From: CAZCVI01 sp964502145
Lineage (GTDB): Bacteria; Acidobacteriota; Aminicenantia; UBA2199
Direction: 5' to 3'
Assembly (NCBI GenBank): GCA_964502145.1
Contig: CAZCVI010000004.1
Coordinates: 1-64,000 of the forward strand
DNA: 64,000 nucleotides
Part shown: one piece after another, positions 15,896 to 23,527 of the stretch
How positions within the stretch are numbered: position 1 is the stretch's first letter
How the letters are laid out: each line of letters opens with the position of its first letter
Notes under the pieces: model-generated
Told to the model about the DNA's origin: nothing
The model's input: only the letters and a program-made list of their open reading frames with translations
Database searches by the model: none
Made by a program: the position numbers and the translations under genes

Positions 15896-17716
15896 TTAAT
15901 GAAAGAAGGTTTGAAACCATAATTCAAGATTCAACCATTTCCAAATCTCTTTGGCTATACTGATCTGGCCATTCACATGACGTTGATAATCTTTTAAACA
16001 TTTTTCCGGGATCAGATAGCCACGCTCTTTGAATTCACGGGAATGGAGTATGGCTTGGATACGTTCCTGAAAAGCGGGGGTACGGAACCATTTGTCCCAG
16101 GGGGTGGCGAAACCGATTTTATCCTGGCGGGTTCTGATTTTTTCCGGCAGTGTGCCTTTCATGGCTTCGCGGAGAAAAAATTTGGTGGTTGCATGATGGA
16201 TAATTTTTTCAGCGGGTAGCGCTAGGGTTTGTTCTACCAGATTATGGTCCAGAAAGGGGACGCGGGATTCCAGGGAATGGGCCATACTATTATGATCCTC
16301 CCATTTGAGCAAGTGTTCCAGTTTATATTCGAAATGTTGCAGAAGGGATTCGTGCAAATTCTGTGGGTTGTACAACTCGTGTTTGAGGGCGGATATTTTT
16401 TTTCCTTCCTGGTAGAATGGGGGGTTGATATAGTTGTGGGCGAGTTTGCTCAGGCCATCTTTTAAGCCGCCGGGCATCAGATAGAGTGTAAAATACTTCA
16501 GGGCATAGAGGGATTTGTATTTGGCGGTGTAAGCAAACATTTCACTGGCCAACCGTGCCCAATGAAACTCTTGAAACAATTGTTTGAAATATCCGCCGAA
16601 AAAATAGTGATAGCCAGCCAATTGTTCATCGGCGCCCTGGCCATCCAGGGTGACTTTGACATGGTGGTGGGCCAGTTCCATGACTTTGAACTGGGCATAA
16701 GGTCCCAGGGTGGCGACGGGTTCGGAATGGCAGGTGGTAAAGCGGTCGAGGTCAGCTAATAAACTTTCTGCGGTGGGGTGGATAAAGAACATGTTTTTCA
16801 ATTGGTTCTGGTACTCATTAATATACTGGCTTTCATCGGCTTTATCGCCTTTTTCATACACGGCGGAAAAGGTATTGAGCTCGGTAGTGCCAAATTCCTT
16901 TAATAATACGGAAACAATAGCGGAGGAATCGAGGCCACCGCTCAAACATACACCTACGGGCACATCGCTACGCAGTTGCAATTGGATGGAGTGTTTGAAG
17001 GCCTGGTAAAATTCGCCAGGGTCTAAAAAAGGGACTTGCAGGGACTGGGACAAGTGATACCATTTTTGAGTTTCCCACCTGCCGTTTTTTATTGTACCAT
17101 AAGAACCATGGGGTAATTTTCGTATCCCTTCAAAAAAAGTATAATCGCCTTGATCGGTGCGGTTATAGAGTAAATATTCGTAAATCGCTTTGGGGTTGGG
17201 TTGTTTATTTTTGATAAAAGGGAGGAGTGCTTGTTGTTCGGAAGCAAACGCAAAGGTGGTTTCATTGTGGTAATAATAGAAAGGTTTGATACCGAAGCGA
17301 TCTCTGGCGAAAAACAGTTCGCGGGTGAGGGTATCATATATAGCAAAGGCAAACATACCGTTAAATTTTTTCAAGCAATCGGGCCCCCATTGAATAAAGG
17401 CAGCCAAAACGACCTCGGAATCGCAACGGGTAGAAAAGGAATAATTCTCTTTGAGTGTTTCCTTTAATTCGAGGTAATTGTATACCTCGCCGTTATATAT
17501 GAGGCAATAGCGTTTGTCTGGGCTGAACATGGGTTGATGGCCAGCGCTTGAGAGATCAATAATGCTTAAACGGAGGTGGCCGAGGCCGATATTTTTATCA
17601 ATAAAGTACCCTTGGTCGTCGGGTCCCCTGTGTTTGAGCTGCTGCATCATCTGTTGAATCGCAACCGGGGGAACAGGGCTGCCGTCAATATTTATAATTC
17701 CGCATATACCGCACAT
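15896..17716 (-). CDS. asnB: Asparagine synthase (glutamine-hydrolysing)
   Basis: 606 aa, the usual AsnB length. It starts MCGICGI, giving the N-terminal nucleophile Cys2 of class II glutamine amidotransferases. GPDDQGYF, GLGHLRLSIIDLS and the YNGEVYNY region follow. The C-terminal synthetase domain has the pyrophosphate loop SGGLDSSAI (about residue 255) and DGQGADEQLAGY. Reaction: Asp + Gln + ATP to Asn + Glu. Within polysaccharide clusters AsnB paralogues often amidate sugar acids or a peptide substituent, and that is a reasonable alternative here. GGAG lies 5 nt before the ATG. Confidence 0.93.
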   Translation of the reverse strand: MCGICGIINIDGSPVPPVAIQQMMQQLKHRGPDDQGYFIDKNIGLGHLRLSIIDLSSAGHQPMFSPDKRYCLIYNGEVYNYLELKETLKENYSFSTRCDSEVVLAAFIQWGPDCLKKFNGMFAFAIYDTLTRELFFARDRFGIKPFYYYHNETTFAFASEQQALLPFIKNKQPNPKAIYEYLLYNRTDQGDYTFFEGIRKLPHGSYGTIKNGRWETQKWYHLSQSLQVPFLDPGEFYQAFKHSIQLQLRSDVPVGVCLSGGLDSSAIVSVLLKEFGTTELNTFSAVYEKGDKADESQYINEYQNQLKNMFFIHPTAESLLADLDRFTTCHSEPVATLGPYAQFKVMELAHHHVKVTLDGQGADEQLAGYHYFFGGYFKQLFQEFHWARLASEMFAYTAKYKSLYALKYFTLYLMPGGLKDGLSKLAHNYINPPFYQEGKKISALKHELYNPQNLHESLLQHFEYKLEHLLKWEDHNSMAHSLESRVPFLDHNLVEQTLALPAEKIIHHATTKFFLREAMKGTLPEKIRTRQDKIGFATPWDKWFRTPAFQERIQAILHSREFKERGYLIPEKCLKDYQRHVNGQISIAKEIWKWLNLELWFQTFFH

Positions 17717-17762
17717 ATTATCTCCTGGTTATTTTTGAGTGGGTGGACATACTGGACGGAAC

Positions 17763-18467
17763 TTACCCATTTGTTTTCTTGGAATCTTTAAAGCGTTTGG
17801 CCAGGCGGGGAAAACAGTTCACGGCTATGGATCTTGCGTTGCGATAGAGCCAATAGAGGTGATTTTTTATTCTTTTCGCGGGGTTGCTTTTTGTGGGTTT
17901 ATTGGGAAGTTTTTTAAAAACGATAATACTTCCTACTTCGCGGTCGCTGATGAGCCGGAATTGGTATGGGTTTTTAAATAAGTACTTGCGTAATGCTCGC
18001 CACACTTCTTTGGATTGTCTGTGACCGGGATAATCATGAAAGGCAATGAGCCCACCAACCAGAACAAAAGGAACCCAGTTTTTTATATCGGAACATACAC
18101 CGCGATAGGAATGGTCGCCATCGATCCAGAGAAGTTCGATGGGTTGTTTCCATTGTTTGGCCATTTGATGGCTGGGTAATACGATCCGTGTGACATAATC
18201 GGCCACTCCTGCCTTTTCCAGGTTTTTCTTGACGTCCGGGTGTTCGTAGATATCAATGCTGAAGATTGGTCGCCCGTTTTTTATTTTTTGACCATAACCC
18301 ATGGCAATTGCTGTTTTGCCTACATTGGTGCCTATTTCTACGATTGCTCCTATTCCTTTGGTGGCACGGGAGAGTTGGAATAAAAATTCCGGTTGGGGGC
18401 TCCTGCATACGTCACCGGGGATGGCTTCGATGATATTGTTTATTTCGATAAATGATGGTTCAGTCAT
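17763..18467 (-). CDS. SAM methyltransferase (Methyltransf_24-like)
   Basis: 234 aa. IVEIGTNVGKTAIAMGYG is motif I, FSIDIYEH the next acidic strand, and IELLWIDGDHSYRGVCSDI with LIAFHDYPG are typical of Methyltransf_24/cephalosporin-hydroxylase-like enzymes, where the DGDH and HD residues bind metal or substrate. It probably modifies the glycan or a precursor. The ATG at 18467 has AGGAG 6 nt upstream; the longer frame to 18554 lies inside the preceding gene. The start overlaps the upstream stop by 8 bp, so translation is coupled. Confidence 0.82.
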   Translation of the reverse strand: MTEPSFIEINNIIEAIPGDVCRSPQPEFLFQLSRATKGIGAIVEIGTNVGKTAIAMGYGQKIKNGRPIFSIDIYEHPDVKKNLEKAGVADYVTRIVLPSHQMAKQWKQPIELLWIDGDHSYRGVCSDIKNWVPFVLVGGLIAFHDYPGHRQSKEVWRALRKYLFKNPYQFRLISDREVGSIIVFKKLPNKPTKSNPAKRIKNHLYWLYRNARSIAVNCFPRLAKRFKDSKKTNG

Positions 18468-19410
18468 TTGTTCTCCTGGGTTTAACGGTGGGTTTTGCAT
18501 AAAAAACAGAGTAAAATGTTTCGGGGGAAGTATAAAGAATGGGTTCTGTTCCAAGGATTTTTATATATATTTCGCAAAAAAGAAGTTTCGCCTCAGGACT
18601 TTCGTAGGTGAATAGAGCATGGAATTTCTTCTCTTTTTTGAATCCAAAGCAATGTCTTGCCTCTTTATAATAGACATTGACAGCCAGAGTGCTTTGCTCT
18701 CCTTTTCCGTATTGGTCTAAACCCACTGGCGTCAGATTGATTTCATTTTCCTTGGCTTGATTGAGGGTGAATAAAGACACGGGTTGGTCATTCAACGTGC
18801 CGATGACACCTTTGTCTAAATCAAATACTACCCAGGACTTCAGGTCCAGAAAATATATTTCTAAAACAGCATGTTGCCCCTCAATATAAGCGGGTTGCTG
18901 GGCAGTATCCTGTTTTATAAAATTTGCATTATATAGATGAATCATCCTGACATATTTTCTAGGAAATTTTAACTGGTTGACGACAATTTCTGCAAAATAA
19001 TCCGATATTTTCCCGCATGTTAAGTAGATTGGTTCACATTGATAAAACAACTGCTTATTATATATCTGGTACTCAATAAGTGGGCCATTTTTATGAACAC
19101 TATTCCTTACAAAAAATTTAAAAAGGGTATATACTTCAGAAAAGCATGGCAGTTCCAGGGGTGGATTCCCTTTTAGGATAATCAATGTAAAGGGATTCAA
19201 TCTGTTCTCACCAGCAACCAAAGGGATATGCACCGGGATTTTTAACTCTTCGGCAATTGTTTTTTTTAATGCGGCATCGGTATTGGGATCATCCTGGGTT
19301 GAGAAGTAAATCAAAGGTCGGTAATTCTCCTCTGCATAGTGGGGCCAGTGAAACAAAAATAGAAAAAGAAGAAAAACCAGGGGAAGTTTAGATATTTTTA
19401 TCCCATTCAT
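18460..19410 (-). CDS. Exported transglutaminase-like protein
   Basis: 316 aa. A signal peptide or anchor is clear at residues about 6-27 (LPLVFLLFLFLFHWPHYAEE). The central region carries a likely transglutaminase-type catalytic triad: Cys in YLTCGKISDYFAE, His in EGQHAVLEIYF and Asp in WVVFDLDKG, in the order and spacing of that superfamily. The enzyme would act outside the cytoplasmic membrane; a protease-like, amidase or cross-linking activity is possible. ATG 19410 overlaps the stop of the upstream gene as ATGA, so translation is coupled. Position inside a polysaccharide operon suggests a role in attaching or modifying the exported glycan. Exact family not identified. Confidence 0.65.
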   Translation of the reverse strand: MNGIKISKLPLVFLLFLFLFHWPHYAEENYRPLIYFSTQDDPNTDAALKKTIAEELKIPVHIPLVAGENRLNPFTLIILKGNPPLELPCFSEVYTLFKFFVRNSVHKNGPLIEYQIYNKQLFYQCEPIYLTCGKISDYFAEIVVNQLKFPRKYVRMIHLYNANFIKQDTAQQPAYIEGQHAVLEIYFLDLKSWVVFDLDKGVIGTLNDQPVSLFTLNQAKENEINLTPVGLDQYGKGEQSTLAVNVYYKEARHCFGFKKEKKFHALFTYESPEAKLLFCEIYIKILGTEPILYTSPETFYSVFYAKPTVKPRRTND

Positions 19411-20645
19411 TTTTTTAATGTCTCTTGGTCTATAGCTGTTACCAGGAGCGAGGTTAACGCATAAAACAACTGTGCCTGGGGCCAACGTAGATAAGGGATT
19501 TTGTTGCGGGTGTTAAAGGTGGTTACACGGGTTACGAAGTGACCATCCTTTAATTGGAAAGAATCAATGAGGTGCCGGGTCAATTCCAATGAAAAATCCA
19601 AGGCACCATTTATATCGGCGTTTAACAGCAAACCAAGAGAAATTCCCTCGGCATAATCATACATTTCAATTTTCCTGAATTTGGTATGAGTCGCTTTTGA
19701 AAAATGAATGGGGGTGTGATCGGGTCTGAACAAAAACTGACGGTAATAGGCATAACCTTTTTGAACGGCGTCCAGTATTTTTGGGTCTTTGGTTATTAAA
19801 TAGGCTTTATAGAGATTCTTCAGCACGAAACAGGTGTGAAAGTTATCAATAAAGGGTTCATTCTCAGCATAAGGCCAAGAACCATCGGGCTGTTGGTTGT
19901 GCAAGACAAAAGCGATATTTTTAATGGCTTTTTCTTTATATTCTGGGATGTCAAAGATTGTATCGGCTTTGAGTAACAATGCCGCTCTGTACGTATTGGC
20001 ATTGATTACGCGGCTATGATCTCCCGGACCATAACCGGCTGCGGTTTGGCTTGGGGAGATGGTGGTCTCATTTAAATCAAAAGCGGCAAAGCGGGCGATC
20101 TGGGCCACCGTGTCCAAGTACTTTTTTTCACCCGTGATGTCATACATCTTCAGAAAAGCGTCGGCACCGTATGGGGTAACTGTAATAAACGGTGTTCCTG
20201 GGGAATAAACGGCGCGTCGGGTGACCCAGGTATACGGATAACCCCATCCGATTCCCGATGGGGTCGAGGTGGCTGAGGATTGCAGTTCAGCCAGGAGCTC
20301 TTGGGCTAGGTTCAGGTATTTTGGGTCGTTATGGTATAAATATAAATTCATAAACCCGAGGGCAAAATGAGCATCACCGATAGCAAATCGCCTTTTGGGT
20401 GCAAAGAGGAAACGGGAATAAGGAAAAAAGCTTTCCAATACCTGCAATAATACAACCCATGGGGCGGCGAGTATTTTATTTTTATAAAACAGTTTCTTTG
20501 AAAACACGCCAGGTTTTGAACCCCAGAAATCGAACTGATCGTAGGAGTGAAAACCATACTGTTGCAACCATTGGGTAAACCGGTTAACTGCGGTCTCTAT
20601 TTTTTGATTTAATGGGAGGGTGTTTTGTTCTTGGGTGGTGGTCAT
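19407..20645 (-). CDS. Alpha/alpha-toroid (six-hairpin-like) protein of polysaccharide cluster
   Basis: 412 aa from ATG 20645. Features are YGFHSYDQFDFWGSK near the N-terminus, FAIGDAHFALGF, GYPYTW and repeated helix pairs (NLAQELLAELQSS, ILDAVQKGYAYYRQFL), as in (alpha/alpha)6 toroid proteins such as C5-epimerases and unsaturated glucuronyl hydrolases. Similar proteins are found in exopolysaccharide loci and have often been misannotated. Cytoplasmic, no signal peptide. A role in processing the glycan or a glycolipid is inferred. The longer frame to 20696 translates a repeat remnant (9-bp units) and the true start overlaps the upstream stop as ATGA. No separate ribosome site is visible. Confidence 0.65.
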   Translation of the reverse strand: MTTTQEQNTLPLNQKIETAVNRFTQWLQQYGFHSYDQFDFWGSKPGVFSKKLFYKNKILAAPWVVLLQVLESFFPYSRFLFAPKRRFAIGDAHFALGFMNLYLYHNDPKYLNLAQELLAELQSSATSTPSGIGWGYPYTWVTRRAVYSPGTPFITVTPYGADAFLKMYDITGEKKYLDTVAQIARFAAFDLNETTISPSQTAAGYGPGDHSRVINANTYRAALLLKADTIFDIPEYKEKAIKNIAFVLHNQQPDGSWPYAENEPFIDNFHTCFVLKNLYKAYLITKDPKILDAVQKGYAYYRQFLFRPDHTPIHFSKATHTKFRKIEMYDYAEGISLGLLLNADINGALDFSLELTRHLIDSFQLKDGHFVTRVTTFNTRNKIPYLRWPQAQLFYALTSLLVTAIDQETLKK

Positions 20646-22228
20646 TTTATTATAGTGGACGAAAGGGACGAAGTGGACTTTTTTATCACTTGCCAATAGC
20701 CATTTCTGTTGTTTCCTATTCGTTTGAGTTTGCCTTGCTCCTTTAGGTGTGTCAGGTATTTTTTGGTATTGCGTATATTGATATTTAAAATTTGTGCCAG
20801 TTCATCTGAAGTGATAGAAGGGTTTTCTTTTATGGTTTGCAGGATTATGGATTCTTTTTCTCCTGTGATTAAGATGTCTTTAATGGTGTCTTCATTTATG
20901 GTGTCTTTGGGAATGGTGTCTCTGTGAATGGTGTCTCTGGGAATGGTGTCTCTGGGAATGGTGTCTCTGGGAATGGTGTCTCTGGGAATGGTGTCTCTGG
21001 GAATGCTGTCTCTGAGAATGGTGTCTCTGTGAATGGTGTCTCTGGGGATGGTGTCTCTGGGAATGGTGTCTCCAGGAATGGTGTCTCTGGGAATGGTGTC
21101 TTGGTTGGCGTGAATAATCACATTTATTCCCCCAGCGATTTCTGAAATAGTGGGTATTGGCAAGTGGTAATCGGTAATTTCCTTAACCGCCCGCTTTATC
21201 CCACTACCGTATTTCTCAATCAAAAATGCTTCCTTAAAAATATCGGCAATTTTAATATTCCGGGGCAATGATTTTTGATTCCCTTTGTACAAATCTTCAA
21301 TGCTTAACTCTTCTGGCAATTTACCGATGTTCCATAGCTCAATCTTGTGCCGGAAAACTTTAAATTGTGAATGGAATCCTTTCCGATAATCCCTGTGGAT
21401 AATCGCATTGATCACAAATTCCCGTAATGCGGCCAGGGGATATTGCCAACGTTCTTCCCGTTCGGGTAAATTGGCTATGATATATTCTTTATAGATATGG
21501 GACATGATAAAATCCATTACCAATTCTACCTGTCGCAGTAAATCTTCCTTGATGGTAAGTGATTTTTTGATCATCACCTCGGAATCAAAGAGACCGATCT
21601 GTATCTCTGCAAAATCCAAAGGCTCCCGGGAAAAAAGTAAAAGCGCGGCGTTGGTGATATTTATATCTTGAACCAAACCATGCTTTTTTAAAAAGAGCAA
21701 TGGGTCTTCTTCGATTTTATTTTCGCGTTTATGGTTAATTTTTCGGATCAGTTGCGCCACTTTTTCCAGGTCCAGGTCTTCCAACGTGGAATTTTCAGCC
21801 ACAAACATGTCCCAACTTCGATTTCTGACCTTCAAGTACTCGTTGACCACCTCATCCGTGGTCATAATATGGTTGCTGTTATTGATGCGCTTAAAATATT
21901 TTCCCTTAAACGAAATGGGTTTGGAAGGATACTCGTTAATAGAGAGTATAACAATGGTTTTTTGATTTATTTCTAAAATCTCGACATCGGGCAAAATCTT
22001 ATATTCGGTTTTGAGTTTAATTTCATTTAACAGTTGCTGGATACTTTCTTTGCCGATGTTAACACCGGTGGCCTGCCCGTCATCAGTCACACCCAGTAAA
22101 ACTAATCCGCCGCTGGTATTGGAAAAAGCAACCAGCGATTCCAATACGGTATCATTAAAACTGGTTTTGAATTCGGTGGTCTGGTTTTCACCGGCGGCGA
22201 TCAGTTTTAAAAGATTTTTTTTTGTCAT
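20642..22228 (-). CDS. Schlafen/AlbA_2-type ATP-binding regulator with pentapeptide repeat linker
   Basis: 528 aa. Residues about 1-130 are the AlbA_2 (Schlafen AAA_4, PF04326) domain: GENQTTEFKTSF, FSNTSGGLVLLGVTDDG. About 200-375 is the GHKL-like ATP-binding domain (PF13749 type) with ALREFVINAIIHRDYR and EKYGSGIKRA. A linker of about 16 DTIPR-like pentapeptides follows, then a C-terminal winged helix (PSITSDELAQILNINIRNT). Such proteins are generally taken to be DNA-binding regulators. It may regulate the operon it heads. The extreme C-terminus (KKSTSSLSSTIIK) is encoded by a 9-bp repeat remnant. No Shine-Dalgarno is present; the promoter places the transcript start at the ATG. Confidence 0.85.
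   Translation of the reverse strand: MTKKNLLKLIAAGENQTTEFKTSFNDTVLESLVAFSNTSGGLVLLGVTDDGQATGVNIGKESIQQLLNEIKLKTEYKILPDVEILEINQKTIVILSINEYPSKPISFKGKYFKRINNSNHIMTTDEVVNEYLKVRNRSWDMFVAENSTLEDLDLEKVAQLIRKINHKRENKIEEDPLLFLKKHGLVQDINITNAALLLFSREPLDFAEIQIGLFDSEVMIKKSLTIKEDLLRQVELVMDFIMSHIYKEYIIANLPEREERWQYPLAALREFVINAIIHRDYRKGFHSQFKVFRHKIELWNIGKLPEELSIEDLYKGNQKSLPRNIKIADIFKEAFLIEKYGSGIKRAVKEITDYHLPIPTISEIAGGINVIIHANQDTIPRDTIPGDTIPRDTIPRDTIHRDTILRDSIPRDTIPRDTIPRDTIPRDTIPRDTIHRDTIPKDTINEDTIKDILITGEKESIILQTIKENPSITSDELAQILNINIRNTKKYLTHLKEQGKLKRIGNNRNGYWQVIKKSTSSLSSTIIK
20643..20682. repeat. 9-bp repeat remnant at gene junction
   Basis: Read on the minus strand: GTCCACTTC, GTCCCTTTC, GTCCACTAT. It matches the arm of the GTCC-type element at 38586. 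Here it provides the last codons of the AlbA_2 gene and the bases just before the ATG of the next gene. Confidence 0.7.
20877..21101 (-). repeat. 15-bp coding tandem repeat (DTIPR pentapeptide)
   Basis: About 16 copies of a 15-bp unit (GGTGTCTCTGGGAAT on the plus strand) encode D(T/S)I(P/H/L)R in the linker of the AlbA_2 protein. Units are near identical in the centre and degenerate at both ends. The 15-bp period keeps the frame when units are gained or lost. Confidence 0.95.
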
Positions 22229-22234
22229 AAGGTT

Positions 22235-22263
22235 AATATAATATGTAAAACGGCAAATGTCAA
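22235..22263 (-). promoter_or_regulatory. Sigma70 promoter of the AlbA_2-headed operon, leaderless
   Basis: On the minus strand: TTGACA, a 17-bp spacer, then TATATT. The -10 ends 7 bp before the ATG at 22228, so the transcript should begin at or next to the start codon, matching the lack of a ribosome site. Confidence 0.7.
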
Positions 22264-22275
22264 CAGGGAATAGTT

Positions 22276-22446
22276 CCCTGGATTCACCGCCAACTTAATG
22301 GGAAGAATGGGAATTATGGGAATTATGTGATAAACAAAAAAATTCCCATTCCTCCCATTCTTCCCATAATTCCCATTCCTCCCATAATTCCCATTCCTCC
22401 CACTTGATTTTAAGGTACTCTCAAAGAACTAGCGGTGAATCCAGGG
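22276..22446. repeat. Palindromic 9-bp-period element, copy F (different core)
   Basis: Perfect terminal inverted repeat: CCCTGGATTCACCGC on the left, GCGGTGAATCCAGGG on the right. The core is made of GGGAATTAT/CCCATNNTT 9-bp units instead of CTGGACNNN. The right arm has about seven CCCAT(T/A).. units, the left arm fewer. It lies between the glycosyltransferase stop (22451) and the AlbA_2 promoter. Confidence 0.9.
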
Positions 22447-22450
22447 TTCT

Positions 22451-23515
22451 TCATCTTTCTACCGATTTGTCTAAATAATTGATCGCCTCAAGAAAACCAG
22501 CGCACATTTTTTCAACGGTGGCTTCCTTTAAAATAGTCTCTCTGGCGTGCTGGGAAAATTTTTGATAGAGCGGTTCATCCACACACAGGAGGTTGATTTT
22601 ATGCATCATGTCTTCTATATTTCCTTTTTGAAAAAGGAATCCGTTTTGTCCTGCTTTTAAATAGATGCCTTCTGGGCCATGGAACACATCTTCGGCTACC
22701 ATGGGCAATCCATAATAAAAAGCCTGATTAATGGCCAATCCAATGGCGCCAGGCATGCAGAAAATGTCGGACATTTTATATATTTCATTGATGATAAGCG
22801 GATCATATACTGCACCCAGGTAACGAATCTGCGGGCAATTGGCCAACTCTTTTTCCTGGTTCGGAGTGAATCCGGGTCCTACTAAAACTAAGGCACTGTT
22901 ATCGGGCGCGTGCTTGGCAAAACCAGTCAACAGGTAATCGGGTTTGCGATTATTGGTATTCATTCGCCCGACACAGAGCACTACTTTCTTTCCGGACAAG
23001 CCGTATTTCTCCTTTAATTGCTCCTTGGATAACGGAATAAAGGGAAAATCATTAAAATTAAGGGTGTTGTTGGCGACAAATAATTTCTTATGGGAGGCAT
23101 GAATGTGCTGTTTCTCGTTTTCCGAAAAGATTATCAAGCCATGGGCAAGTCTTTGACGAATATAATAGAGCTGGTTCATAAGCCAGTGGTCGCGTTTCTG
23201 AAGATTGATACCATGGGACCACGTGATCATTTTAAGCCCTCTCAGTCTCTGGTATACCATGAAGGGCAGCAAGAAAGAATAACGCAACCACACGAATAAA
23301 ATGACGAGACCTGGGTTATGTTCTTTAATAATGGCATTAAAATTCTTCAAGGAATAATGAATACCGATGAAGAGGTCGCCTTGGATAGTATTCAATTGGT
23401 TGTCGTAGACAACTTTTAGTTGGTAGCCGTGTTTGGCAAATTCTTTTTGAAAATAGGCGTACAGGGACTGGCGGTAATGCTGGGTTTCGGCATCGAATAA
23501 CAAGAGGGTTTTCAT
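22451..23515 (-). CDS. Family 1-type (GT-B) glycosyltransferase
   Basis: 354 aa. The C-terminal half has the GT-B donor-site signature: VVLCVGRMNTNNRKPDYLL, then LVLVGPG, IRYLGAV, and the acidic region MPGAIGLAINQAFYYGLPMV, where the usual E...G..E motif is replaced by an A-I-G-L-A-I version. The N-terminal half is the acceptor domain. It is likely cytoplasmic or membrane-associated and transfers a sugar to the lipid-linked repeat unit. It is the last gene of the LegB-headed operon, 12 bp after the polymerase gene. Sugar specificity is unknown. Confidence 0.88.
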   Translation of the reverse strand: MKTLLLFDAETQHYRQSLYAYFQKEFAKHGYQLKVVYDNQLNTIQGDLFIGIHYSLKNFNAIIKEHNPGLVILFVWLRYSFLLPFMVYQRLRGLKMITWSHGINLQKRDHWLMNQLYYIRQRLAHGLIIFSENEKQHIHASHKKLFVANNTLNFNDFPFIPLSKEQLKEKYGLSGKKVVLCVGRMNTNNRKPDYLLTGFAKHAPDNSALVLVGPGFTPNQEKELANCPQIRYLGAVYDPLIINEIYKMSDIFCMPGAIGLAINQAFYYGLPMVAEDVFHGPEGIYLKAGQNGFLFQKGNIEDMMHKINLLCVDEPLYQKFSQHARETILKEATVEKMCAGFLEAINYLDKSVER

Positions 23516-23527
23516 TGCTGCTTGCCT

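Noticed and set aside
20924..21145. Plus-strand ORF of GVSGN repeats
   Set aside because: This is the antisense frame of the 15-bp repeat in the AlbA_2 gene; it has no ribosome site or conserved flanks.
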